From the NCBI GenBank assembly GCA_025936275.1, contig JAICTR010000152.1, forward strand, positions 1-7,006: a DNA stretch of 7,006 nt. Reading direction: 5' to 3'. Source of the DNA: Burkholderiales bacterium (GTDB lineage Bacteria; Pseudomonadota; Gammaproteobacteria; Burkholderiales; Usitatibacteraceae). The position numbers and the translations under genes are program-made. Shown here piece after piece: positions 1 to 5,616 of the stretch (position 1 is its first letter; every line of letters begins with the position of its first letter). A model generated the notes under the pieces. That model had not been told where the DNA came from and did not search any database. It saw nothing but the letters and a program-made list of their open reading frames with translations.

Positions 1-465
1 GTCGAAATGGAACGCGCCTTCCGCGATCGGCACCTCCTTCGCGTCCTTCCAGTCGGTGATCCACACGTCGTGGTCGGCGAGGAGTGTGCGCACCGTGTCG
101 CGAAGGAGCGTCGCGAAGTGCCCCGAGAGCGGCGCGAAGACCAGCACGCGCGGCTGCGCCGGCGCGCCTTCCTTCACGAAATGCACGAGGCGGCAGAAGG
201 GCTCGTCGACCTCGCAGCGCTCGTGCACGGCGTATTCACGATCGCCCGCCTGCACGCTGAGAATGCCGAACTCGGGCCGCTCGTAGCGCTGCGTGAGCCG
301 CGTCATCAAATCGAACGCGGCGGCCAGATTGCGGCTCCCGGGGAAGTAGGAGAGCGGGCTGCCGGGATGTCCGTAAAGCTCGTTGGCGGCCTGGGCGAAC
401 GCGCGCCACGGCTCGAGGGCCGCGCGTTGCCAATCGTAGAGCTGGTAGAGCATCGCCTCCAACAT
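1..465 (-). CDS. phaZ: Intracellular polyhydroxyalkanoate (PHB) depolymerase, N-terminal part, cut by window edge
   Basis: This enzyme hydrolyses stored polyhydroxybutyrate granules in the cytoplasm to release 3-hydroxybutyrate units. I translated the minus strand by hand. The protein opens with MLYQLYDWQ after an optional MLEA, which resembles the MLYQL start of Cupriavidus PhaZ1. It then carries VLVFAPLSGHFATLLRDTVR and ITDWKDAKEVPIAEGAFHFD, both near-diagnostic for this alpha/beta-hydrolase family. Only about 155 residues are present of the roughly 400 usual for the family. The catalytic cysteine of the lipase-like box, near residue 183 in Cupriavidus PhaZ1, lies beyond the left edge and cannot be checked. 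Two in-frame ATGs compete, at 465 and 453. Each has GGAGG close upstream, and the family start favours 453. The gene diverges from pip. Identity is based on remembered family motifs, not a search. Confidence 0.88.
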   Translation of the reverse strand, partial: MLEAMLYQLYDWQRAALEPWRAFAQAANELYGHPGSPLSYFPGSRNLAAAFDLMTRLTQRYERPEFGILSVQAGDREYAVHERCEVDEPFCRLVHFVKEGAPAQPRVLVFAPLSGHFATLLRDTVRTLLADHDVWITDWKDAKEVPIAEGAFHFD

Positions 466-494
466 CACCTCCGGCTCATGCTGCGTCGCGGCAT

Positions 495-523
495 AGTGTA
501 AACGCTTTCACTCCGAATATCAG
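495..523 (-). promoter_or_regulatory. Putative phaZ promoter with overlapping operator-like palindrome
   Basis: On the minus strand a CTGATA hexamer (523-518) is followed after 17 bases by TACACT (500-495). Each matches four of six sigma-70 consensus positions. The predicted start near 488 leaves a leader of about 22 bases that contains CCGGAGGTG before the ATG at 465. An inverted repeat at 495-512, with core TGTAAACGCTTTCA, covers the -10 and half of the spacer. Seven of its nine base pairs are complementary, with a central CG. The arrangement suggests repression by a LacI-family regulator, but no such gene is present in the window. Confidence 0.45.
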
Positions 524-569
524 GATTGGTGCGGCGCAAGACAAGAGGTGCGGCACCGCGTGCGCATCT

Positions 570-575
570 GATAAT
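570..575 (+). promoter_or_regulatory. Possible -10 element for pip
   Basis: GATAAT matches five of six -10 consensus bases and lies 29 bases before the pip ATG. No convincing -35 hexamer lies at 16 to 18 bases upstream. A weak GGAA at 593-596 is the only Shine-Dalgarno candidate for pip. Confidence 0.25.
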
Positions 576-604
576 CTTCCCGGATCAACCGCGGAATCGA
601 ACCC

Positions 605-1579
605 ATGCCCCAGGAGAAGCACGGGAACGGCGATCCTCACGCACTGTTCCCGCCCATCGAGCCGACGAAGAGCGGCCTGCTCGATCTCGAAGCGCCGCAT
701 CGCATGTACTGGGAGGAAAGCGGCAACCCGCGCGGCGTGCCGGTGGTGTTCCTGCACGGCGGCCCCGGCGCCGGATCGAGCTCGGTGCATCGCCAGTTCT
801 TCGATCCCGCGTTCTATCGCATCGTGGTGTACGACCAGCGCGGCGCGGGGCGCTCGACGCCGCTCGGCTGCCTCGAGCAGAACACCACGCCGAAGCTGAT
901 CGAGGACCTCGAGCGGCTGCGCCGGCACCTGAAGATCGAGCGCTGGATGGTGTTCGGCGGCTCATGGGGCTCGACCCTCGCGCTCGCCTACGCGGAGCAC
1001 CATCCGGAGCGCTGCCTCGCGCTCGTGCTGCGCGGCATCTTCCTCTGCCGCCGGAGCGAGATCGACTGGTTCCTCTACGGGCTGCGCACGTTCTTTCCCG
1101 AGGCGTGGCAGTCGTTCGCGGGCTTCATTCCCGAGGCCGAGCGCGGCGACCTCCTCGCCGCGTACCACAAGCGCCTCGTCGATCCGGATCCCGCGGTGCA
1201 CATGCCCGCGGCGCGCTCGTGGAGCGTGTACGAAGGCTCGTGCTCGACGCTGCTGCCGAATCCCGCGCTGGTCGCGGACTTCGCGTCGGATCGCGTCGCG
1301 CTCGGCCTCGCGCGCATCGAGGCGCACTACTTCGTGAACGACATCTTTTTGCCCGACGATTTCCTGCTCACGAACGCGCGGCGCCTGGCGAGGATCCCGG
1401 GCGTCATCGTGCAGGGGCGCTACGACGCGGTGTGCCCGCCGGTCTCCGCCGACGACCTGCACCGCGCGTGGCCGCAGGCCGAGTACAACGTGGTGCCCGA
1501 TGCGGGGCATTCCGCCTTCGAGCCGGGCATCCGCTCACGGCTCGTCGCGGCGACGGAGTCCTTCAAGCGGCGGTTCTGA
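605..1579 (+). CDS. pip: Proline iminopeptidase (prolyl aminopeptidase, family S33)
   Basis: This cytoplasmic serine peptidase (EC 3.4.11.5) removes N-terminal proline from peptides. The 324-residue product has the full alpha/beta-hydrolase layout. The oxyanion region HGGPGAG lies at 51-57, DQRGAGRS at 77-84 and the nucleophile elbow GGSWGS at 118-123, with Ser120 as nucleophile. Asp274 in GRYD and His302 in AGH complete the triad. Glu210 in the SWSVYEGSCSTL segment fits the acidic residue that binds the substrate amino group in Serratia and Xanthomonas enzymes. Length is normal for the family (about 310 to 325). The ATG at 605 gives the expected N-terminal LFPPIEPTKSGLL segment, although the ribosome-binding site is weak. 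The gene stands alone, diverging from phaZ and followed by a repeat element. I see no functional link to phaZ. Confidence 0.95.
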   Translation: MPQEKHGNGDPHALFPPIEPTKSGLLDLEAPHRMYWEESGNPRGVPVVFLHGGPGAGSSSVHRQFFDPAFYRIVVYDQRGAGRSTPLGCLEQNTTPKLIEDLERLRRHLKIERWMVFGGSWGSTLALAYAEHHPERCLALVLRGIFLCRRSEIDWFLYGLRTFFPEAWQSFAGFIPEAERGDLLAAYHKRLVDPDPAVHMPAARSWSVYEGSCSTLLPNPALVADFASDRVALGLARIEAHYFVNDIFLPDDFLLTNARRLARIPGVIVQGRYDAVCPPVSADDLHRAWPQAEYNVVPDAGHSAFEPGIRSRLVAATESFKRRF

Positions 1580-1610
1580 CGGCAGGGAGTGACGCACGGC
1601 AAAGGCAATG

Positions 1611-1740
1611 AAACGCAGATGAACGCAGTAAAGCAAATGAGTGTTGGCGCTGAATTGCAGGCACCCATTTGAACGCAGGCAGCGACACCCTATCCGCCTT
1701 TACTGCGTTCATCTGCGGCTTTCTGCGTTCATCTGCGTTT
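1611..1740. repeat. Inverted and direct repeat element built on CGCAGATGAACGCAG
   Basis: The 20 bases at 1614-1633 are the exact reverse complement of 1698-1717. A second right-hand copy follows at 1723-1740, which is an exact reverse complement of 1611-1628 (18 bases). The two right-hand copies share CTGCGTTCATCTGCG with a 20-base period. The octamer GAACGCAG or its complement occurs four times (1621, 1671, 1703, 1723). The 64-base loop contains further pairing: CAAATG (1634-1639) with CATTTG (1666-1671), and CGCTG (1648-1652) with CAGCG (1680-1684). The element fills the space between the 3' ends of pip and the lipoprotein gene, so as RNA it could fold on either transcript and act as a two-way terminator. 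I recall similar CGCAGATGAACGCAGAT repeats between genes of other bacteria but cannot confirm this here. Confidence 0.85.
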
Positions 1741-1775
1741 TAAAGATTTTGGCTTCCGACAGCCACCCTTGACCC

Positions 1776-2639
1776 TCAGCGGGAAGAAGCCAGCCGAGTG
1801 ATGTCCTGCATGTAGCCGTGCAGGCGGCGCTGCAGGCGCGCGCGCTGCGCGGCGGTGAGCGTGCCGCTCAGCACCGCGACCATGTGCAGCGTCGCGCGCT
1901 CGCGCAGGCGGAGCTTCTCGCGCACCTGCGGCGTACGCCAGGTGTCCGTATCGAGCAGCAGGCGACGCAAGCCCGCCACGATGCGCGCGCGATCGTGGGT
2001 GCGCGCGAGGGCGATCGCTTCCGATTGCCGATAGCGCCGGTCGGCGAGGCGCTCCTCGGTGAGCGGAGGAAGCGAGGCGGCCCATCGGTCGACGATCGCG
2101 CGTTGCGCGGGCTCGAGCTCGCCGATCCATTCGTGCAAATGTCCCGCGGCCCGCTTCGCGATTCGCGCGCCGCGCTCCTCGGGCGTGCCGCGGGTCGATT
2201 CCTTCACGAACTTGCGGTTGTCCGCGGCGAAGCGCCGCTCGAGGTGCGCGAGCTGCGAAGCGTCGAGCGAAAGCATGAAGTCCGCCGCGTCGGGCAGGAT
2301 GTGCTCGACCACGCGCCGGTAGTCCTCGCGCACGTCGCGCCAGGCCGCGGCCACCTCCTCGTCGCTGAACGCGCGGCCGGAACGCTCCGCGACCGAAGCG
2401 AGGAAGCGGCCATACGCCGGGAGCTCCTGCTCGCGATGCCACGCCATGGCGCGGTCGAGGCGCGCGTGCAGCCACTCCTTCTGCCCGGCGTTCAGGTCGA
2501 CGTAGCCGTCCACGGTCCACGCGATGAGCGGCGTCGCCTGCTCGTAGGCGAGCGACGCGTTCATGTACGCGAGGCGCGTGCAGCCGGCAACGGCCAGCGC
2601 GGCGAGGAGCAGCGCGGCGAATCGGATGAAGCGGCACAT
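1776..2639 (-). CDS. DUF6279-like outer-membrane lipoprotein
   Basis: The 287-residue product begins with a lipoprotein signal peptide: MCRFIRF, then a hydrophobic stretch, then a lipobox VAGC with Cys20 as the lipidated residue. Thr follows the cysteine, which favours sorting to the outer membrane. The mature part opens with LAYMNASLAYEQATPLIAW and then YVDLNAGQKEWLHARLDRAM, a pattern I associate with the DUF6279 family of uncharacterised proteobacterial lipoproteins. The remainder is charged and probably helical, with many Arg, Glu and Ala residues and no enzymatic motif that I recognise. The ATG at 2639 shares one base with the stop codon of the upstream SDR gene (TGATG) and has no separate promoter, so the two are probably translationally coupled. 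Function is unknown. A periplasm-facing envelope role is inferred only from the signal peptide. Confidence 0.85.
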   Translation of the reverse strand: MCRFIRFAALLLAALAVAGCTRLAYMNASLAYEQATPLIAWTVDGYVDLNAGQKEWLHARLDRAMAWHREQELPAYGRFLASVAERSGRAFSDEEVAAAWRDVREDYRRVVEHILPDAADFMLSLDASQLAHLERRFAADNRKFVKESTRGTPEERGARIAKRAAGHLHEWIGELEPAQRAIVDRWAASLPPLTEERLADRRYRQSEAIALARTHDRARIVAGLRRLLLDTDTWRTPQVREKLRLRERATLHMVAVLSGTLTAAQRARLQRRLHGYMQDITRLASSR

Positions 2640-3358
2640 CACCAGGGAATGGGCTTGCGGTCGCGGAAGAACTGGCCCGTCGGGCCGTTGGAGGGCAGCA
2701 GGCAGAGCCAGACCGCGGTATCGGCGCCCTCTTCGACCGAACGCGGCGCGTCTTCTCCGCCCATGTCGGTCCTGACCCATCCGGGGCTCATGGAGTTCAC
2801 CAGGATGCCGCTCCCGGCGACCTCGGCCGCGAGCGTGCGCGTGAGCGCGTTGAGCGAGGCCTTGGAGACGCGGTAGGCGGGGCTGCCCTCGCCCATCTGG
2901 TGGATCTGGCCCAAGCCGCTCGAGATGTTCACGATGCGCCCGAAGCGAAGCTTCCTCATCAGCGGCACGACATCGCGGCACATGCGCACCGCACCGAAGA
3001 GGTTGGTCTCGAAGGTCTCGCGCCACACCGAGGTCGGTGTATCCACGACGCGCGCGGTGGTGGATTCCGGATAGATCCCGGCGTTGTTCACCAAAATCGA
3101 GGGCGAGCCGTGCTGCTTCTCCACCTGGTCGACGAAGCGCTTCACCGCGCGCGTGTCCGTGACGTCCACCGGCATCGCATCGGCGTTCGTGCCGACGGAA
3201 CGCAGCGCTTCGAGCGCCGCCTCGCACTTCGCCTTGTCGCGGCAACCGGCGACGACGAAGACGTCGGCTTTCATGAGCTGAAGCGCGATCTCGAGGCCGA
3301 GGCCCCGGTTCGCGCCCGTGACGATCGCGATGCGGTTGGCGGGCATGGCCGGTATCAT
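2639..3358 (-). CDS. Short-chain dehydrogenase/reductase (SDR, carbonyl-reductase-like)
   Basis: This is a classical 239-residue NAD(P)-dependent oxidoreductase. The cofactor motif TGANRGLG lies at 14-21, NNAG at 91-94, and the active site has Asn119, Ser147, Tyr162 and Lys166 (YRVSK), followed by PGWVRTDM. Arg18 in the glycine-rich loop and Arg40 after the second beta strand point to NADPH, by general SDR rules. The GSPAYRVSKASLNALTR stretch resembles the carbonyl-reductase-like branch. The substrate cannot be inferred. The ATG at 3358 has GGAG seven bases upstream. A second ATG at 3346 would begin MPANRIAIVTG, closer to the usual SDR start, and lies seven bases after a TATGAT hexamer. The gene overlaps the lipoprotein gene by one base and diverges from the DUF6505-like gene. 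Confidence 0.93.
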   Translation of the reverse strand: MIPAMPANRIAIVTGANRGLGLEIALQLMKADVFVVAGCRDKAKCEAALEALRSVGTNADAMPVDVTDTRAVKRFVDQVEKQHGSPSILVNNAGIYPESTTARVVDTPTSVWRETFETNLFGAVRMCRDVVPLMRKLRFGRIVNISSGLGQIHQMGEGSPAYRVSKASLNALTRTLAAEVAGSGILVNSMSPGWVRTDMGGEDAPRSVEEGADTAVWLCLLPSNGPTGQFFRDRKPIPW

Positions 3359-3359
3359 A
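3354..3359 (-). promoter_or_regulatory. Possible -10 (TATGAT) for the SDR gene
   Basis: TATGAT on the minus strand matches five of six -10 consensus bases and ends seven bases before the ATG at 3346. It overlaps the alternative ATG at 3358. No convincing -35 stands at the right distance; TTGCGA at 3386-3381 would need a 21-base spacer. If this hexamer is used, the SDR message is leaderless and starts at 3346. Confidence 0.3.
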
Positions 3360-3397
3360 TATGCACTCCACACCCTCGCCTCGCAACGCCCGTCCCG

Positions 3398-3865
3398 ATG
3401 CCCAAGCTGCTGCGCGCCGTGCGCCTCGACGATTCCGACGACCACGTGTTCCGCGGCTGCGGCGCCGCGGCCGAAGGCGAGCCGGTGGTGACCGCGGGCT
3501 TCGCGATCTGCGATTTCTCGGGCGAGCGAAGCTGCGATCCCTCGTGCCATTGCGAGGCCTCGTTCATGGCGGTCGGCTCGAAGGCGCGCTGCACCATCGC
3601 CGAGGTCGCGGAAGCCGCCGATGCCGAATGGGAAGCGCAGGTGGACGCGCTCGCCTGGCAGCTGGTGCGCGGCTGGGGCGCGCCTTCGTGGGACGCGGCG
3701 CGCGTCGTCGCCGAGGCGGAGATGCGCCATACCGCCGAGGTGTGCGAGACGCTCGCGGCGGGCTCGTGGATCACGGTGAAGCGCGAGCCGCGCGAAGGCG
3801 GACGCGAGGTCGAAGAACAATACTCGGTGTACGACCGCCTCATGGTCGGCGCCCATTCCCTCTGA
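3398..3865 (+). CDS. DUF6505-like protein with a cysteine cluster
   Basis: The 155-residue product is predicted soluble and has no signal peptide. The opening MPKLLRAVRLDDSDDHVF, the central WGAPSWDAARVVAEAEMRH and the later VCETLAAGSWITVKRE agree with what I recall of the uncharacterised DUF6505 family. The function of that family is not known to me. The segment after residue 35 is unusual: Cys38, Cys46, Cys50, Cys52 and Cys65 (C-x7-C-x3-C-x-C-x12-C), plus Cys21 and His51. These could bind a metal, but this is inference. The ATG at 3398 is the only plausible in-frame start near the divergent SDR gene, and it lacks a clear ribosome-binding site. The stop lies 10 bases before the GST gene, so the two are probably cotranscribed. 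Confidence 0.72.
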   Translation: MPKLLRAVRLDDSDDHVFRGCGAAAEGEPVVTAGFAICDFSGERSCDPSCHCEASFMAVGSKARCTIAEVAEAADAEWEAQVDALAWQLVRGWGAPSWDAARVVAEAEMRHTAEVCETLAAGSWITVKREPREGGREVEEQYSVYDRLMVGAHSL

Positions 3866-3875
3866 AGGCGAGGCG

Positions 3876-4496
3876 ATGCGCAAAATCCTGGGACGGCTTT
3901 CCTCGATCAACGTGCAGAAGGTGGTGTGGTGCTGCGACGAGCTGGGGCTCGACTACGAGCGCAGCGACGTCGGCGGCAAGTTCGGCGGCAACGACACGCC
4001 CGCCTTCCTCGCGAAGAATCCCACCGGGCTCGTGCCGGTGCTCGAGGAGGATGGCTTCGTGCTCCCCGAGTCGAACGCCATCGTGCGCTACCTCTGCTCG
4101 AGGCATTCCGCGGGGAAGCTCTGGCCCGACGATCCGCACGCCCGCGCGCAGGTCGATCGCTGGATGGAGTGGCTCTCGACCTCGTTCGTGCCGGCGCAGC
4201 GCGATGCCTTCTGGGAGCTGATTCGCGTGGCGCCGGAAAAGCGCAACGCGGCGACGGTCGACGCTTCGCGCGCGAAGAGCGAGAAGTGCACCGCGGCGCT
4301 CGATGCGCAGCTCGCGAATCGGCGCTACGTCACCGGCGAGACCTTCACCGCCGCGGACATCGTCGTCGGCTGCGCGGTGCACCGCTGGCTCAACCTTCCC
4401 CTCGAGCGCAGCGCGCGCCCGAACCTCGAGCGCTACTACGGCGACCTCAGGTCGCGGCCCGGCGCGCGCCAGGTGATCGCGCAGCCGCTGACCTGA
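3876..4496 (+). CDS. Glutathione S-transferase family protein
   Basis: The 206-residue product is a complete cytosolic GST. The thioredoxin-fold domain opens with RLSSINVQKVVWCCDELGL (7-25). Ser9, Ser10 and Asn12 sit where theta-like bacterial GSTs place their catalytic and glutathione-binding residues. NPTGLVPVLEEDG holds the cis-proline (Pro54), and PESNAIVRYL carries the Glu65-Ser66 pair that contacts the gamma-glutamyl group of glutathione. The helical C-terminal domain contains FTAADIVVGCAVHRW (157-171), with the N-capping and hydrophobic-staple region around TAAD. The substrate is unknown; conjugation or detoxification is the default expectation for the family. The gene follows the DUF6505-like gene by 10 bases, with GAAGGCGAGGCG before the ATG. 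Its last 50 bases overlap the 3' end of the opposing membrane-protein gene. Confidence 0.92.
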   Translation: MRKILGRLSSINVQKVVWCCDELGLDYERSDVGGKFGGNDTPAFLAKNPTGLVPVLEEDGFVLPESNAIVRYLCSRHSAGKLWPDDPHARAQVDRWMEWLSTSFVPAQRDAFWELIRVAPEKRNAATVDASRAKSEKCTAALDAQLANRRYVTGETFTAADIVVGCAVHRWLNLPLERSARPNLERYYGDLRSRPGARQVIAQPLT

Positions 4497-4935
4497 AGCG
4501 CCGCGCGGCGATCGCGCGCGCGAGCGGCACGTGCGCCGCGAACGCGAGCGGCACGGCGAAGAGCGTCGCGAGCGCGAAGGCCCCGCCGAAAAGCGCACCG
4601 CTTCCGTGCAACGAGAGCGCCATCGCGAGCGCCGCATCGCCGGTGAGGGCGATCGCCGCGATGCGCGCGATCGACACCGCGTCCACCGCGCCGCGCACCG
4701 ATTCGTCGAGCACGTAGACGGCCAGCGCGAAAAACGCCGCGAAGATCGCGAGCGCGGCATCGGTGCGTGTCCCCAAGCGCAGGAAGACATCGTCCACCGC
4801 ACCGAGCGCCACCGCGCCCGCCCACACCGCGAGGGCGAGGGCCAACGTGCGCGCCGGACGCTCCGCCGGCGCTTCATCGTCAACACGAACGTTCGTGCTT
4901 TTCTCGGAGATGGCGTCGGACGGGAACGAGCGCAT
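4447..4935 (-). CDS. Small hydrophobic membrane protein downstream of tetR
   Basis: I do not recognise the family. The 162-residue product has a polar N-terminus (1-29), then about four hydrophobic segments near 30-50, 58-76, 88-110 and 112-136, and a basic tail rich in Arg and Ala. Short loops such as RLGTRTD and DESVRGAVD separate the segments. This looks like an inner-membrane protein with both ends probably on the same side. AAAGGG lies six bases before the ATG at 4935, and the start is 11 bases after the tetR stop, so the gene is very likely cotranscribed with tetR and is a candidate target of that repressor. The last 50 bases run antisense through the GST gene, so the basic tail is partly dictated by that overlap. 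A palindrome occupies codons 13 to 18. A transport role would be a guess. Confidence 0.7.
   Translation of the reverse strand: MRSFPSDAISEKSTNVRVDDEAPAERPARTLALALAVWAGAVALGAVDDVFLRLGTRTDAALAIFAAFFALAVYVLDESVRGAVDAVSIARIAAIALTGDAALAMALSLHGSGALFGGAFALATLFAVPLAFAAHVPLARAIAARRFRSAAARSPGARRAAT
4884..4897. promoter_or_regulatory. Second TetR-operator-like palindrome, inside the membrane-protein gene
   Basis: CACGAACGTTCGTG is a perfect 14-bp palindrome about 40 bases into the coding region. Aligned centre to centre with the palindrome before tetR, 11 of 14 bases match. One of the three mismatches falls where the tetR site itself breaks symmetry. A perfect 14-bp palindrome alone could arise by chance in a window of this size, so the shared core is the main argument. 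Confidence 0.5.
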
Positions 4936-4946
4936 GGCGGGCCCTT

Positions 4947-5579
4947 TCAGGCGGCGTGCTGGCGGATGAGGCGCTCGAAGGCGGCGCGCGCGCGGCGCTG
5001 CGCCTCGTCGCGCCCGGAGACCACTTCGGCGCGGTGGAACGCGGCGATGATGCCGAGGAACTCGAAGGCGACCTGCGGCGCATCGGTGCGCGCGGCGAGC
5101 TCGCCCGTCTCGACGGCGAGCTGCACGGCCTTGCGCAGCTCCCGGTCGAGGTTCTTCTGGCGATCGACGATCGCATCGCGCATCGGGCCCGGCTGGTGGT
5201 CGTATTCGTGCGTGGCGGCATCGATCGGGCAGCCGCCCGGGAGCTGGGCGCGCTTCGGCCAGGAGATCCAGTTCTCGAAGAGCGCGCGCAGGCGCTTCAC
5301 GCCGCGCGGGGCCTTCAGCGCCGGGAGGAACACCTGCTCGGCGAACTGGCGCGCCGCTTCGTCGAGCGCCGCCTTCTGCAGCTCGAGGCGCGAGCCGAAG
5401 TGCGCGAAGAGCCCGCTCTTGGAGAGTCCGGTGCGCCCGGCGAGGGTTCCGATGGTGAGCGATTCGAACCCCGCGGCGCTCGCCTGCTCCACCGCGGCGC
5501 CCACGATCTGCGCGCGCGTGATCTCGCCCTTGCCCGGGCGGGGCTCGCGGCGCTTGGCGGCGGCGGGGGTGGAAGCCAT
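4947..5579 (-). CDS. TetR/AcrR-family transcriptional repressor
   Basis: The 210-residue product has a typical TetR helix-turn-helix at about 20-65: ITRAQIVGAAVEQASAAGF, then LTIGTLAGRTGLSKSGLFAHFGS. The C-terminal ligand and dimer domain contains GGCPIDAATHEYDHQPGPMRDAI (115-137), a pattern found in many soluble TetR regulators of the PGGC...EFDxxPGPVR type. The ligand cannot be deduced. Members of this family usually repress their own operon until a small molecule binds. Here the ATG at 5579 follows directly on a strong palindrome set inside a promoter, and the small membrane-protein gene follows 11 bases after the stop. There is no Shine-Dalgarno sequence before the ATG, and no other start codon lies before the DNA-binding domain, so a leaderless message is plausible. 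Confidence 0.95.
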   Translation of the reverse strand: MASTPAAAKRREPRPGKGEITRAQIVGAAVEQASAAGFESLTIGTLAGRTGLSKSGLFAHFGSRLELQKAALDEAARQFAEQVFLPALKAPRGVKRLRALFENWISWPKRAQLPGGCPIDAATHEYDHQPGPMRDAIVDRQKNLDRELRKAVQLAVETGELAARTDAPQVAFEFLGIIAAFHRAEVVSGRDEAQRRARAAFERLIRQHAA

Positions 5580-5586
5580 GGCGCCC

Positions 5587-5616
5587 AGAATAGAACGACC
5601 GTTCGTTCTATGTCAA
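5587..5616 (-). promoter_or_regulatory. tetR promoter, with -35 overlapping the Nudix stop codon
   Basis: On the minus strand a consensus TTGACA (5616-5611) is followed after 18 bases by TATTCT (5592-5587), which matches four of six -10 positions. The -10 ends seven bases before the tetR ATG, so transcription would begin at or just before the start codon. The TGA of the upstream Nudix gene (5615-5613) lies inside the -35 hexamer. The spacer is almost entirely the operator palindrome. Confidence 0.72.
5590..5611. promoter_or_regulatory. TetR operator palindrome
   Basis: A 22-bp inverted repeat has half-sites ATAGAACGACC and GTTCGTTCTAT. Ten of its eleven base pairs are complementary. The GAACG...CGTTC core is typical of operators for TetR-family proteins. 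It fills the spacer between the -35 and -10 of the tetR promoter, the position expected for a repressor that blocks RNA polymerase. Confidence 0.85.

Noticed and set aside
7..501. A 164-codon plus-strand frame at the left edge
   Set aside because: The minus strand of the same stretch encodes convincing PhaZ sequence, so this is its antisense shadow.
1740..1776. A rho-independent terminator directly after the lipoprotein gene
   Set aside because: The only stem seen, GGCT with AGCC, is four base pairs and is followed on the minus strand by an A-rich rather than a T-rich run.
3351..3365. An operator at the AT-rich CATATATG palindrome between the divergent SDR and DUF6505-like genes
   Set aside because: An eight-base palindrome is expected by chance, and the sequence is better explained as overlapping -10-like elements.
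1776..3386. A 536-codon minus-strand open frame spanning the SDR and lipoprotein genes as a possible fusion
   Set aside because: Its first 249 codons are the SDR gene read in the wrong frame. The SDR reading in its own frame has all family motifs, and the lipoprotein begins with a clean signal peptide at 2639.
2900..3865. A 321-codon plus-strand frame as the full DUF6505-like protein
   Set aside because: Codons before 3398 run antisense through the SDR gene and show no conserved sequence. The family-like N-terminus begins at MPKLL.
2639..3910. A longer minus-strand start for the SDR gene, giving 423 residues
   Set aside because: The extra N-terminal part is antisense to the DUF6505-like gene, lacks any domain and is rich in Arg, Ala and His, as expected of shadow frames in GC-rich DNA.
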